Origin: Coriaria nepalensis
Taxonomy: Eukaryota; Streptophyta; Magnoliopsida; Cucurbitales; Coriariaceae
Direction: 5' to 3'
Assembly (NCBI GenBank): GCA_027186245.1
Contig: CP114487.1
Location: 11,651,001-11,715,000 of the forward strand
Length of the DNA stretch: 64,000 nt
The translations under genes and the position numbers were made by a program. Of the stretch, positions 1 through 12,358 are shown piece after piece; the first letter of the stretch is position 1; every line of letters begins with the position of its first letter. The notes under the pieces are model-generated. The model saw only the letters and a program-made list of their open reading frames with translations. It was not told the origin of the DNA and searched no databases.

Positions 1-3000
1 GTGACCCCGATTCTCTGCGTGATTTTCCTGCAAATCGAAATGAAGAGAAATTGGAAATGGTACTTCCGTCTGTTGGTTCTAGTACAAGCTTGAAAGAAGA
101 GGTCATAGTTCACACAGAAGATAGGACTGCTGCAGAGAGGTATAGTGAGCAACAAATTCAAGAGGAATCTGTTTCAAATGTGGATAAGGCTCATGACAGG
201 CCTACAGAAACTAAAATGGAAAGTCTTGATAGAGGAGGTACTGTGCCTTCTATTGCAGATGTGACATCCATCAATCTCTTGCAGCTTACCGAGGTAATAA
301 AGGGCCTTAATGAAGGGGAGTTTAGGTTTTTGCTAGAAGCTAGACAACCGGTTTCTGATGCTCAGTGCCCAACCAGTAGTTTGTTCAACAGAGTGAGTGG
401 TTTTCAAGATTTATTGGAGAATCTCAGAGAAGAGTTAATAATTACAAACCTTACGAAAGATATAATTCAGTTCCAAGTTGCGGAACAACAGATGGAGGTT
501 GATCATCAGCGTCATAAGTTGGTTGATGAAATATCACATGTCAACTTGTCACTTAATGCAGCTAAAGAGAGGAATCAAAGCCTTGTTGAAGAAATTTCAC
601 AATGCAGATCTAAGCTCCAGGCTGTTTCTAGTGCAAGGGAGGAGCTCGAAACGCAACTACTGATTGTGAAGGCAGAGGGCCATGAACTTTTTTCCAAAGG
701 CTGTGAGTTGGAGAATAGTCTGGTAAGGTCCCATGGGGACTTGTTGAGACTGTCAGAAGATTTAGATAACTGTAAGGATTTTATTGCAGTTTTACAAGTA
801 GAAAATGAGATCTTAAATGGTGCTATAGCTTTGGAGAAAGAAGACAAAAAAACAATTGAGGAGGAAAAAGAGTCGTATGAGCGTGAGAATGAAAAGATTT
901 TAGCGGAACTAGCTGGCTGCAAGAGTTTTTTGGCAGCTCTAGAAGTTGTAAAGGCAAACTTAATGGAGAATTTGTCTTCACTTACTGAGGAAAGGAGGAA
1001 GCTTGAAGAAGAAAGGGAGCCTATGTTCCAGGGGAACAAGATGCTATTGTCGGAGCTGGGTGATTCTCATAATCTAGTTGCTGCTCTTCAAGTGGAAAAT
1101 GCCAACTTAAACCAGAGCCTCGCTTTGGCAACTGAGGAAAGAATCAAACTTGAAGAGGACAGGGATTACTTATTTCATGGCAAAGAGAGACTATCATCTG
1201 AACTTCTTGTTCTTCATGGGAGGCTATCAATAGAAGATGGGGAACGTATAAGGTCGGAGAATGACCTAAAAGAAGCAATGATTCGCCTTGAACAAATCAC
1301 CAATGAAAATATTTTTCTCAATAACAGTTTGGCCATACATAAAGCTAAAATAGAAGAACATGATGATCGGGAAGTCCATATATCATCTCAAGCTGAAGAT
1401 GATGGAAATCAAGCTGAAAATTCAGAGTTGGTCAGTGCTGGTGGAATTGTGTATGATGAGAAAGATTCTCCCCAAGTTACTAGCATGGAGCTGCTTGATT
1501 CAGGATCGTTTGATGGTCATCTTGGATTTGTGGCTTTGAAGCAACGAGTGGACAAGTCTGATATGATATTGAAGAAACTTGAAAAGGCAATAGAAAAGCT
1601 GTATTCTCATACTGCATCTTTTGGCAGGCAGGGGAGTAAAGTTACTGCAGCTGGTGTTTCAAAATTGATTCAAGCCTTTGAGCCAAAGGTTATACCCGAT
1701 GAGAATGAGGCGGGGGAAAGTGTTTTGACAGAAATTGAATCGCCTACAGGTCAATTTGAGCACTCAAAAGAGCTAGCAGCAAATTTGAGAGCGTTACTTC
1801 AGCAATTGGGTTTGGATGCTGAGAGGGCGAGTATACTGTTCTTGGGGGAGCAAGACAGGGGAAAAATTGTCAATTCCTCATTGAGGGAGCTCAGAGATCA
1901 ATATGAAGCATTAGAGAACCATAGTACTGATCTGCTGAGAGCTAACATTGAGGTTGGGATTCTATGTGAAGCCCTTGAGGTGAATGTAGACGCTGCTGGA
2001 TCAAAGATCACTGAGCTTGAGGTTCTTAATGAATCCTTAAAGCGACAGGATTTGAGCCTCAAGATGTCTAAAAGTGAGCTTGCTAATAGGCTGTGTGGGT
2101 ACGAATCAAGAATTACTGAATTACTAAGGCCATTGTATGATGTAGAACAAAGTTCAAGTGAGATGGCTTCTCTGATGTGTTATCAGTTAGATAATTTGCA
2201 GAATGGAACATTGGAGAGGATATTTAAACTTGAGCAAGAGTGGAATGTTTCTGCTGCTCAGATTGTTGAAACAGTTGGGAAGCTTGATGAGTCAGTGGGT
2301 AAGTTTGGCACCTCGACCATCTCAATTGGCACTCTTGATATAAACAGCTGTGTTGCCACTTCAGTTTCTGAAGCTATCATGGTGATTGGGGATCTTAAGG
2401 AGAAACTTGCAGCTGCTTGCATAGATCGTGAAGAAAGCACTACCATATACAATGAACTGAATGAGAAATATGTTTATTTGCATGGGAGGAATGAATTGGC
2501 CATTGGTATATTGCGTAATATATATGGTGTCCTATATAATCTTCTCATTTCTCCTTGTGGGTCTTTGAGTGGAAGTGACACAAACATACAGAGTGAAAAG
2601 CTTTCTGATCCTCTTGATTATTGCAACTTTGAGATCCTTGTAAAGCAGCTGGAGAACTATCTTGGTGAGAGGGAGCAACTTGAATCATTGAACAGAAAAC
2701 TTCACTCAGAGCTGATAAACAGGACAGAAGAGTTTGAGGATCTGAGCAGAAGACACATAGATTCAGATGTTATTCACAAAATAATTGAAGATGTGCAGAG
2801 CGTGTTGAATTTGGAAGGGAGGGTGAGTGACACGGATGGAATGACTGCATCCCAGTTAGAGTCTTGGGTTACCTTGCTTCTGCAAAAATACAAGGAGACT
2901 GAGGCACAGCTAACCTTATCTAGAGAAGAGTATAGATCTAATGCGATGGAATTGACTGAAGTGCAGGAAAGGATGCATGAAGCAAGCACATCAGGTTTTC

Positions 3001-6000
3001 AGAATGAAAAAGAAATCCCTATTCTGAAAGAAAGAATAAGCCAGCTAGACGAAGCCCTTGTTGCTGCCCATTCTGAATTAAAGGAAAAAGTTAATGAACT
3101 AGAACAGTCCGAGCAAAGGGTCTCCTCTACTCGAGAAAGGCTTAGCATAGCTGTTGCAAAGGGGAAAAATTTGGTCGTACAGCGGGATGGTCTCAAGCAG
3201 TCACTGGCAGAGAAATCTAGTGAATTGGAAAGATGCCTGAAGGAGGTGCAGTTGAAAGACACTATGCTTCATGAGGTTGAAACCAAACTTAAGACCTACT
3301 CAGAGGCAGGCGAGCGTGTTGAAGCTCTGGAGTCGGAACTTTCATACATTCGCAACTCAGCAACTGCAATAAGAGAATCATTCCTTCTCAAGGATTCTCT
3401 TCTTCAGAGAATAGAAGAGATTTTGGAAGATCTTGATTTGCCGGAGCATTTTCATTCTGGGGATATAATTGAAAAGGTAGATTGGTTGGCAAAGGCTGCG
3501 ACTAGTAACTGCTTGCCTCCTACTGATTGGAATCAGAAGAGTTCTACAGCTGGAGTTTCCTATTCTGATACTGGTTTGCTTGCTACGGATGCTTGGAAAG
3601 ATGATGTGCAGCCGGATACACATTCGAGGGATGAGTTGAGAAGGAAACATGAGGAGCTTCAGAATAAGTGTTGCATGCTGGCTGAGCAAAATGAAATGCT
3701 GGAACAGTCGTTGATGGAAAGGAACCACTTGGTGCAGAGATGGGAAGAGCTTTTGGACAGGATTGACATCCCTTCAAATTTGCGATCCATGGAGCCAGAG
3801 GATAGGATTGAGTGGTTAGGATCATCGCTGTCAGAGGTTCATCACGAGAGAAATAGTTTCAAGGAGAGGATTGATTACCTCGAAAACTACTGGGGATCAC
3901 TAAGTGCAGATTTGGATGAGTCACAAAGGAAAGTTTCTGACCTTGAGGTAGATCGTGATGAACTTAACCATGAGAGAGAGCAGCTTTCTGAAAGGTTGCA
4001 GATTCTGTCTAATGGTAATGAAGTACTGTCAGTTAAGGCAGTCCAAGATGAGCTTGAGAAAGAAATACTACAGGATGAAGTATTTAAGTTGAGGGATAGT
4101 TTAGTTGGCATTGAACATGAAATAAGGAGATTGGAGGATTTGATTGCGAAAGTGTTGCAGGATCCTGTGGTGAAAGACTTGGTTTCTGCAAAGAGTGGTA
4201 TTGATTGCTTTGAAGGATTACTCTTGAAGCTTATCAAGAATTATACAAACCTTTCTTCGTCCAAACCTGTGCCTGAAAAACCGTCTTCTGGGACCAGCAC
4301 TGAATACAGTGTTGCAGTGCTTGATGAAGCTAGAAGCTTAGATACGCTAGATGCTAATCTGGATATAAATGCTCTTAAGAAAGATCTGGTCGACACTATG
4401 CTTGAATTGACGCGTGTGAGGGAGGAGAGGAACAAATATATGGAGATGCAGCAATCTCTGGTTCTTGAACTTCAAAGTTTAGACAAAAAGAGGGAGGAGT
4501 TGCAGGAATTGCTTAACCAGGAGGAGCTGAAATCAGCTGCTTTAAAGGAAAAGCTAAATGTTGCTGTTAGAAAAGGGAAGTCATTGGTGCAGCATCGGGA
4601 TGGTCTGAAACAGACAGTTGAAGAGATGACTACTGAATTAGAACGTCTGAAATCTGGGATTAATCTCCGAGAAAATGCTCTCGTCAATTATGAACAGAAA
4701 TGCAGGAATTTATCGGCGAGGGCAGAAAGTGTGGAATCCTTAGAATCGGAGAATCTACTTATGAGGAATCAGTTAGCGGAAATGGAGCACTATTTGCAGG
4801 AGAACGGTCGTACTTTAAGCTCCATCGTGGGTGCTTTGGATGTCATTAATGTTGGCGGTGAAGTTAACAGCAGCGATCCAATGGAGAAGTTGGTGCAAAT
4901 TGAAAAATTGTGTTCTGATCTGCGATCGGCTGTCATTTCTTCAGAGCAAGAGTCAAACAAGTCCAAGAGAGCAGCAGAGTTACTTCTAGCAGAATTGAAT
5001 GAGATTCAGGAGAGAAATGACGGTTTCCAAGAAGAGCTTGAAAAAGCTTCCAGCAAACTAGCTGAACTCACCAAGGAGAGGGACATAGCACAGGCTTACA
5101 AACTTGAAGCTCTTGCTCATCTTGAAAAGTTATCTACCACTTTCTCGGAGGAAAGGAAGATTCATATGTCTCAATTTGCTGGATTAAAATCTGTTATTGA
5201 TCAACTGAGGAAGGCCTTCCAAGACATTAATCACTTACTTACTGATGCTTTCTCCAAGGACTTGGAATTATTGCACAATCTGGAAGTCAATGTTGAGTCT
5301 TATCTGAAACCAAATGATCCTTCTGATGGAGGGGGGATTTTCAGTTTCACTGGTGGCTTTAAATCTAGGAGTTCAGTTGACAAGGTACTTTAACGCATTA
5401 TTTTGAGTTTTTTTTTTTTGCAATGGTATTCCCACCAGTGCATTCTATCTCTATATTTTTAGTTTTGCATTCATTCGGCTCCTCCTGGAACCTTGTTGTT
5501 CCTGTGTGATTGTTGGGTTTTTCATGTAATGTAATCTTTCTGTTAATTTCTAAGCTGGTTTTTTCCCCTTTTTAGGCAAAATTTCAATCTCCTAATTCTT
5601 TCTCAAACTCCAGCATAGATGGCCATTTTGATGAAAATATTGCATATGAAGTTTATAGCTTTGTTGGGCAAAACCTGAAGGAATTAATGACGGAAGTTGA
5701 TGATCTTAAAGAAATGTTACACGAGCGCTCAACAACATTTCAAGAACAGGCTATGCGTTTATCTAAGTCTATGGTGATTGTTCAGAAAGAGATGAGTACA
5801 CAGAAAGAGTCAGTAGAAGCATTGAAGAGGGATGTTCTACGGATAGAATCAACTAAAAACGAGAAAGAAGCAGTGCTTGATGTTCTTCGTAGAAATGTTT
5901 CTTTGCTTTTTGAAGTATGCACCACTGTAGTCATGGAACTGGGTCAAAGAAAAGCTGAGCTGGCTGGGAAGAATTTAACTGAAAGGGATCTGCAGATGAA

Positions 6001-7816
6001 TGTGAGATCTTACCTTTCATCTGAGGAATCTGTTCAGTCCATGGCAGACAAGACGCTGTTGGCAGTAAGAGAATTTCTGGATTTGAGAGCTGAAGTGCTG
6101 GATGGTGTCCAAAGAGAAATGAAGATCACCATAGCAAATTTGCAGAAAGAACTCCAGGAGAAGGACATTCAGAGGGAAAGGGTTTGCGTGGAACTTGTGG
6201 GTCAAATTAAGGAAGCAGAAGCAGCCACAGCAAAATACTCAGTTGAACTTAAATCATCAAAGGTTCGAGTGAATGATTTGGAGAAGGTGGTGGAAGAGAT
6301 AGAGGGAGAGAGGAACCTTCTTCAGAAGAGAGTAAGGGAATTGCAAGATGGAGTAGCTACCTCAATGGAGTTAAAGGAGAGGGTCAGCTCACTCAATGGT
6401 GTGCTTGCTGCTAAAGACCAAGGTCAGCTACATATGGATATAATCCTTTCTACTTTGCTAGTAATTCTTTATAATCAATTCTTTATAATCAATACTAAGG
6501 ATTTTGTTGATGATTACAGAAATTGAGGCCTTGATGCAAGCATTGGATGAGGAGGAGGCACAGATGGAGGATCTAACAAAGAAGAACGAGGAGCTTGACA
6601 AGGTTTTGAAACAAAAGAATGCAGAGTTGGAAGCCATGGAAGCTTCTCGTGGGAAAATTATGAAAAAGCTCTCAGTTACTCTGACTAAATTTGATGAGCT
6701 GCATCATCTTTCTGGAAGTCTCCTTACGGAGGTTGAAAAGCTTCAATCTCAATTGCTAGACCGGGATTCTGAGATATCTTTCTTAAGGCAAGAGGTAACT
6801 AGATGTACCAATGATGCTCTTTCTGCCTTACAAAGCAGCAACACAAGAAATTCAGAGATGCTCGAGTTATTGGCATGGTCTGACACAGTGATCGCCCAAA
6901 TTGGGTTACATGCTATCTTGCATGATGAAGCGGAAAGTCAGGTTCAAAACTACAAAGAAATACTTCAGAAGAAGATTTCTTCTATCTTAACAGAAGTTGA
7001 TGGTCTACGGGCTGTGGCACAAAGGAATGTTGACATGTTGCAGGTAGAAAGAAATAAGGTAGAAGAATTAACACAGAGGAAAGAAACACTTGAGAAGTCC
7101 TTACGGGAGAAGGAATCACAGTTAAATCTGCTTGATGGTGCAGGTGATTTTGAAGGGCCATTTAGCAGGGTCCCTGAAATTTCAGAAGTTGAACCATTGG
7201 TGAGATCTTCTAGCATTAGTAGCATCCTAACCCAATAAATTTTCTCATAAGACGTTCTTACAAAGGATTCTATTTTGGTGTAACTTCAATGCAGATTAAC
7301 AAGCGGGCAGTAGCTGGGAGCTCTGTTACACCTCAAGTTCGCAGTATGCGGAAAGGCAATAATGATCAAGTTGCCCTTTCCATAGATATGGATCCTGATA
7401 ATAGTAGTAATAGTAGGTTAGAGGACGAAGATGATGATAAAGGTAAAAATTAAACTAGATTGGTTCAGTTAAAGAATTAAACCTGATAATTAACATCTGA
7501 AAACTAATTCAGATAATTTCTTTCTTTCTCTTATGTAGTGCATGGTTTTAAGTCACTGACCACATCAAGAATTGTCCCGAAATTAACTAGACCTGTTTCT
7601 GACATGGTTGATGGCCTATGGTAAGCATATATATTTCCTTCGTCTCTCAAATTCAAATTATATTTAGTTTTCTCTTGAATCACCTAAAATTGTTTATTCA
7701 CCCTTTCTTCCAGGGTTTCTTGTGATCGGGCTCTGATGCGACAACCCGCATTACGTCTAGGAATCATACTCTATTGGGCCATTTTGCATGCACTTGTTGC
7801 AGCTTTTGTAGTCTGA
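1..7816 (+). CDS. Giant coiled-coil tail-anchored protein, At4g31570-like (5' end outside window)
   Basis: The reading frame is open from the left edge (first full codon at 3), so the N-terminus is missing and at least 2413 residues are encoded here. Exons read as 3-5384, 5576-6422, 6520-7199, 7295-7442, 7539-7620 and 7714-7816, all with GT..AG borders and matching phase. The product is heptad-rich coiled coil nearly throughout. Two internal repeats stand out: a motif of the form AVxKGKxLVxxRDGLKQ near visible residues 1047 and 1517, and a motif E-x-L-x-D-x-D-x-P followed by D/E-W-L near 1140 and 1250. The last ~25 residues form one hydrophobic segment after MRQPALRLG, ending AAFVV, which suggests a tail anchor. 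Large plant golgin/tether-like proteins, including the shorter TGN protein TNO1, share this plan; a membrane tethering role is inference. The length and the RSZ22 and CSLC5 neighbours favour At4g31570, which is loosely annotated as a nucleoporin or CAP-Gly-like protein. Confidence 0.9.
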
Positions 7817-8469
7817 GAAGTTAAAATTGGTTAGTCCATTTTTCTTTTTCTTAGCAAATAAGACTGATTAGCTACAGAGATATGCTATAGTGCTGGCCAT
7901 AAAATGGCAGTCTGATTGATTCCTGTAGCTGTTTCTTTCTCCAGGGGTTTGTTTTGATTAGAAGCAAGATGGAGTGGAGTGGCTCAACTGGGTTTCAAAT
8001 TCAGCTGTATCATTTTACAGTCCTACTAGATATATGCAAATTGATTTATTATTTAGCTCAACCAAGCCATTATGATCTTCCCATATATTCTTCATTGCTT
8101 TATGAAATATCAGGTTGCTTGGTTGCATCTAATAAGGGATTATCATTCTAGAGAACGGACGGTGATTTTTGTTACATCATATACTAGATTGTATTATGCA
8201 ACTGTTCTTATTCAAAAGAACTTCCTAAAAAAAAAAACCCACAATTCAAAGTGGATTACATCTTATGCAATTTTAAAACGCATAAAATGCTTTTAGTATT
8301 TCTAAGAGTTTTTGACTGCTTAGAATTGCTTATCAGTGTGTGATTATACACTTGCACGGTGTAAAAGAGAGCGTAAGAGAGTCCTGGTCCCTTGGGAGTC
8401 CTTATCGGTGCTGAAAAGTGAACGAATAATGGCACATAATGAACACTTGTTTAGAAGAAAAAGTTTACA
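7817..8469. other. 3' UTR and intergenic spacer
   Basis: AT-rich sequence after the coiled-coil gene stop. The first few hundred bases are probably its 3' UTR. No convincing coding frame is visible; the two short open frames here lack any recognisable similarity. Confidence 0.5.
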
Positions 8470-9841
8470 TCACTTGGCACTTGTTGAAGAAATACTGACT
8501 TGATCTTCAAAATCCTTGACGTTTACTTAAGGATTCTCCTCAAATCTAGATATCCTAAAGTGCTTGAGCTCCACTCCTTGCGCCTCCCCAACAAGGGCAA
8601 GGTCAGCCAATACCCTCCCCACAACCCGTGTCATCTTCATCCCATGGCCCGAAAACCCGCCACCCACCACGACGTCCTTCCCAAACTCCCCACCCAAGAA
8701 ATCGATCACAAAATCTTCATCGAATACATACATAACTGTGTTGCAACTGGGGCACCAGAATCCACCATGCCCCCAAATCTTTCCTTGATCCATTCCTTAA
8801 ATGGCCCTAACGACACCCCTGGGCCCCACGGCCTCTTGTTCGGGTCGCACGGGTACCCTCCATGGACTGCCATCTTAATCAGGCCTGGAAACTCCAACGA
8901 GGGCGTACCGTAAATATAAGGGTGCCCGTAACTCACAAACGTTGGGAAATCCGCTCCAATTGCATATTCTGACTCGTGCCCTTCCTTGATCCTCCAATAA
9001 CAGACGGTAGTTTCTAGTGGCTGTATAGGCAGTTCGAGACCACTAACTGTTTTAACTAACTTCCTCATCCAAGCTCCGACTGTCACTACACATTTCTTAC
9101 CCCAAAACCTCTCACCATTACTCGTTGAAACCACTATCCCTCCATTCACACTGTCTCTCTTGATCTCTTCCTCTTCCATATTGTCTCTTAGGATTGCACC
9201 CTTTTGAAATGCTAGTGTTTGGTACATGGACACGGCCTTAGTGGGCTTGATTTTCCGCCAAGCTCACTCAAAATAGCAAACCAATTGTCCGGCATCTCCA
9301 CCCGGCCCGAATACATCTCAGCCACTTGTGCCTGGTCGAGAATTTGATGGGGGACAGAGACTTTCTGGCAATTTGCTATGACGGCACGGAGGCTCTTGTC
9401 GTGAGACGGGCCCATGTCGAAATGTTGAGCCTTGAAATAGACCTTGAACCCGATCTCGGAGTCGGCCTCTTCCCAAAGGGTGGAGGATTCCAGGACCATG
9501 GCTTGGTAGTATTCTTCCGGGTAGGTGGCTCGAATGGTCCGAGACTCCCCGTGAGACGAGCCTCGGCGGTGCAAGAAGTCGAACTGCTCGAGGAGCAAGG
9601 CTTTGTGTCCTCTCTTAGCCACTTGGTAAGAGGTTGAGCTGCTCATGATCCCTCCTCCGACTACAATTACGTTGAACTGATCGCCGGAATATTCTATCTC
9701 CGGTAAGTGACGACGACGATGTACTACTGCTACTTGTACTTGCAGCGGAATCCCCGACTTAAAAATAATTTTAATTCTTAGCCATATTTTAAATATTGAG
9801 TGGTTGTTGAAAAGCGACGAACTTTTTGTTGCATTTTCCAT
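8470..9841 (-). pseudogene. Sarcosine oxidase-like (FAD-dependent) pseudogene
   Basis: Reading the minus strand gives clear similarity to plant peroxisomal sarcosine oxidase (At2g24580 type, about 400 residues, oxidising N-methyl amino acids with covalent FAD), but the frame is broken. The usual start Met before EYSGDQF is ATA. The FAD-binding GxGxxG reads GGGIMS, losing its third Gly. A one-base loss in a run of A (TTTT on + at 9251-9254) moves the frame just before IKPTKAVSMYQ. The frame breaks again near 8718-8722, where about ten bases seem to be missing after CMYSM, just behind the flavin-linking Cys. An in-frame stop (TAA, + 8527-8529) replaces the expected Lys in the C-terminal RFEENPK..NVKDFEDQV segment, and residual similarity runs on to a final TGA at 8470. 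The gene is intronless here. The similarity call is firm; the loss of function is inferred from five separate lesions. Confidence 0.85.
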
Positions 9842-10184
9842 AATGCCATTGGAAAATGGACGCCTCTCATATAGTGCAGATTATTAAATTTATTATTATT
9901 ATTTAATATATTAATTAATTAAAGAGTTGAGGAATGGTATTACTAATTTCAAGATCAAAGGTAAAGATGATATCATATCATACCACATGTAGAATAAATT
10001 AAGTTTCCGGTAAGTTTGGTATCACCGAACTACATCTCAAACATCATGTAAACTTACGGGATCGAAAAGAATATTCTTTGTGGAAAAAGATGGTCCCACG
10101 AGACAAGACACGAATTGTGTTGCTATCATTGATTTTGTGATGGATAGCTGCAAGAGATCAAACGCCATCTGAATTCCTTTTTTC
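9842..10184. other. Spacer between pseudogene and UGT
   Basis: AT-rich spacer holding the region upstream of the sarcosine oxidase-like pseudogene and the 3' flank of the UGT gene. No gene seen. Confidence 0.5.
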
Positions 10185-11630
10185 TCAGTTGACATGTTGT
10201 TTCATGTCTTCAACAAGCTCATCCAAACACTTGTAAGAAGAACCTCCAGGCTGAACAGCCCTCTTTGCCATTTCCCCCATCTTCACTGCTCTCTCTCTAA
10301 CTTTCTCCCTTCTCTCTCCTCCCATCATCATTAACTCTCTCACTCCTCCACATATTTCTTCCCTCCTCACTGTTATCCTTTTCCCCCTACTACTACTATT
10401 ACTACTCCCATTCAGAAGTCTTACTCCCACTTGGACCTCCTCCACCAAATACTTTGCGTTTAGGTGCTGCTCAGCCATCATGGGCCAGGCCAAAATCGGC
10501 AGCCCACTTGACAGGCCCTCCAAGACCGTGTTCCACCCACAATGGCTTAACAATCCACCAACGGCCTCGTGGCCCAATGCCCATCTCTGATCCACCCATT
10601 CCCTCACTATCAGGCCCCTCTCTCGCCCCAACTTCCCTGGTGGGTCCCATTTCCTCGACCGGACAACCCACATGTAATCCACCCTTGACATTTCCAGCCC
10701 ATAGGCCAATTCATTAAGTTGGGCCTCGCTCAGATTCAACTGTGACCCGAACGACACGTACATCACTGATTTCTTCATCCGCTGGTTCAACCAATCAGCC
10801 CACGGCGCTACCGGGTCCGGGTTTGAACCGACTGGCCTATGGTCGTAAAGAAACAACGGACCAACACACCATGCCCTGGTCTTATTACCATATATTGCCT
10901 CTAGAGAAGCAATTACGTCGTCGTTTTCGAGATCTACAAAGCTGTTAACTATTACTCCATGACAACCGATATCTTGTTTTTCGGACTCCATGTAAAATTG
11001 AGAAACGGGCAAGTCCATTTCTCTCAAAGAACTCGGCAGATCAGCTCTAGTGATATCAAACCGAAGATCATGGCCGCCAAAACCTTTAACTTTCAACGGC
11101 TCGGATTCAGAGCTGACGTTCTTGTGTGTCTGATCAATGGACAGTGATTTCCTGACGGCAGAGGCGAAGCCACCCATTCCGTTGAAAACAAAACGAGGGA
11201 TGTTGCAAGCACGGCACGAGTCGGCGGTCCAGCCTAGGAACGAGTCGGAAATAACACATGCTGGAGAGGGGTTGGTAAACGACATGTCGGACAAGGCTTG
11301 TTCGAAGGGCTGTTGGAGTTGTCTGGTGGCGTTGTAAAAGGTTAGAAGATGATCATGGTCCACTGAGAGAAGCTGGGAAGTGTTTTCACAGCCTTTCGGG
11401 AGGCCTGGGACGTCGTTTGGAAAAGAGATTTCCTTAAGAACGATGTCGTTTGACTGACACCGATCGCTAATGTGTGTTTTGACGGCGGGAGAGTTCGACG
11501 GCGTGGTTATTATGGTAACTTTGAGGCCTCGCCGGGAAAGTTCTTTTGAAAGGTCGAGTAAAGGTATGGTATGGCCTTGTGACATGAACGGAAATATTAC
11601 TACGTGCAGTTTTTCCAATTTGGAAGCCAT
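10185..11630 (-). CDS. UDP-glycosyltransferase, UGT90A-like
   Basis: Intact single-exon frame of 481 residues. It should transfer a sugar from a UDP-sugar to a small acceptor (typically a flavonoid, hormone or other phenolic) in the cytosol; the acceptor cannot be told from sequence. The catalytic His is visible at H20 in SQGHTIPLLDL, with its partner Asp in the DSFLGW segment near 122. The plant PSPG donor box lies at about 345-388: it starts WVDQ, contains HCGWN, and ends AEQHLNAK. WVDQ instead of the usual WAPQ is typical of the UGT90 group, which with the N-terminal FPFMSQGH is why I place it there. The start is MASKLEKL at 11630: it fits family length, whereas an upstream in-frame codon would add 20 atypical residues. 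The gene is divergent from RSZ22 across about 730 bp. Confidence 0.92.
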   Translation of the reverse strand: MASKLEKLHVVIFPFMSQGHTIPLLDLSKELSRRGLKVTIITTPSNSPAVKTHISDRCQSNDIVLKEISFPNDVPGLPKGCENTSQLLSVDHDHLLTFYNATRQLQQPFEQALSDMSFTNPSPACVISDSFLGWTADSCRACNIPRFVFNGMGGFASAVRKSLSIDQTHKNVSSESEPLKVKGFGGHDLRFDITRADLPSSLREMDLPVSQFYMESEKQDIGCHGVIVNSFVDLENDDVIASLEAIYGNKTRAWCVGPLFLYDHRPVGSNPDPVAPWADWLNQRMKKSVMYVSFGSQLNLSEAQLNELAYGLEMSRVDYMWVVRSRKWDPPGKLGRERGLIVREWVDQRWALGHEAVGGLLSHCGWNTVLEGLSSGLPILAWPMMAEQHLNAKYLVEEVQVGVRLLNGSSNSSSRGKRITVRREEICGGVRELMMMGGERREKVRERAVKMGEMAKRAVQPGGSSYKCLDELVEDMKQHVN

Positions 11631-12358
11631 TTCCTTTTCATTTTTTCTTTGTTCACTAGTTCTTAAATATTTCTCAAATATTATCGTCACAAATTTTATT
11701 TTATAAAAAAATAGTGATTATAAAAATAATATATACAATTATGACGTAGTTTAACGTCACATGTATGACCTTACAATATTCATTAACGTAAATATTTGGG
11801 CAGGCCTTTATGGTAACTGGGCCATGCATCATTCATTAGCCCATAGACAGGTTTAGCCGTAGCTGTCTGTAGCTTACATAGCTGTGCCAAACCTGGTGTA
11901 ATATTTAAAGACGTGGGGTGGGACTGAAAATTTCAAACTTTTCAGGGAGTTAAGTGTAATTTCTCCAACGTATAAGACCGGTCAATTAACAGCACTGAAG
12001 GAAAACCCGGGCGATCTAGAAAAAGTACGGAGAAGTGCAGTTAGGGTTTCCCCGCCTTCCCCTAAGATTCTTCCAGGTACAGATCTCTTGTCTGTGTTGC
12101 TAATGGTCGATAACTAGCACGGAAACTCGCTAATCTTCGTCTCTCTAGCTTCTGACTAGTGCTCGAGAAGAGTTTTGACGGAAAAATTTTCTGTCTTCAT
12201 ATTTTTTTTCGCGAAAATTTTCACTGTAACAGTAATTGCTTTCCCCGTCGTTTTCTTTGATGCAGCTCTTCTACTGCGCATCGACTTGGATCTGTATAGA
12301 ATTTATGATATTTTTGTTTAACTTTCCTTGTTCTGCGACCGACAGGTTCGAAAGAAAT
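11631..12358. promoter_or_regulatory. Divergent promoter region UGT / RSZ22, with probable 5' UTR intron of RSZ22
   Basis: The two genes are transcribed away from each other. The RSZ22 side holds a likely leader: TTCCAG|GTACAG at 12071-12082 looks like a donor and CGACCGACAG ending at 12345 like an acceptor, which would give a 5' UTR intron of about 270 nt ending 13 nt before the ATG. The leader exon near 12040 contains AGGGTTTCCCC. UTR splicing is inferred, not shown. Confidence 0.5.

Noticed and set aside
575..4687. Open frames on the minus strand inside the giant coiled-coil gene
   Set aside because: They are shadows of the coding strand: Ser/Leu-rich translation typical of antisense to coiled-coil codons, no homology, and the sense frame is intact.
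10454..11706. Plus-strand open frames across the UGT gene
   Set aside because: The minus strand carries the complete UGT90-type enzyme with its PSPG box; the plus frames are antisense.
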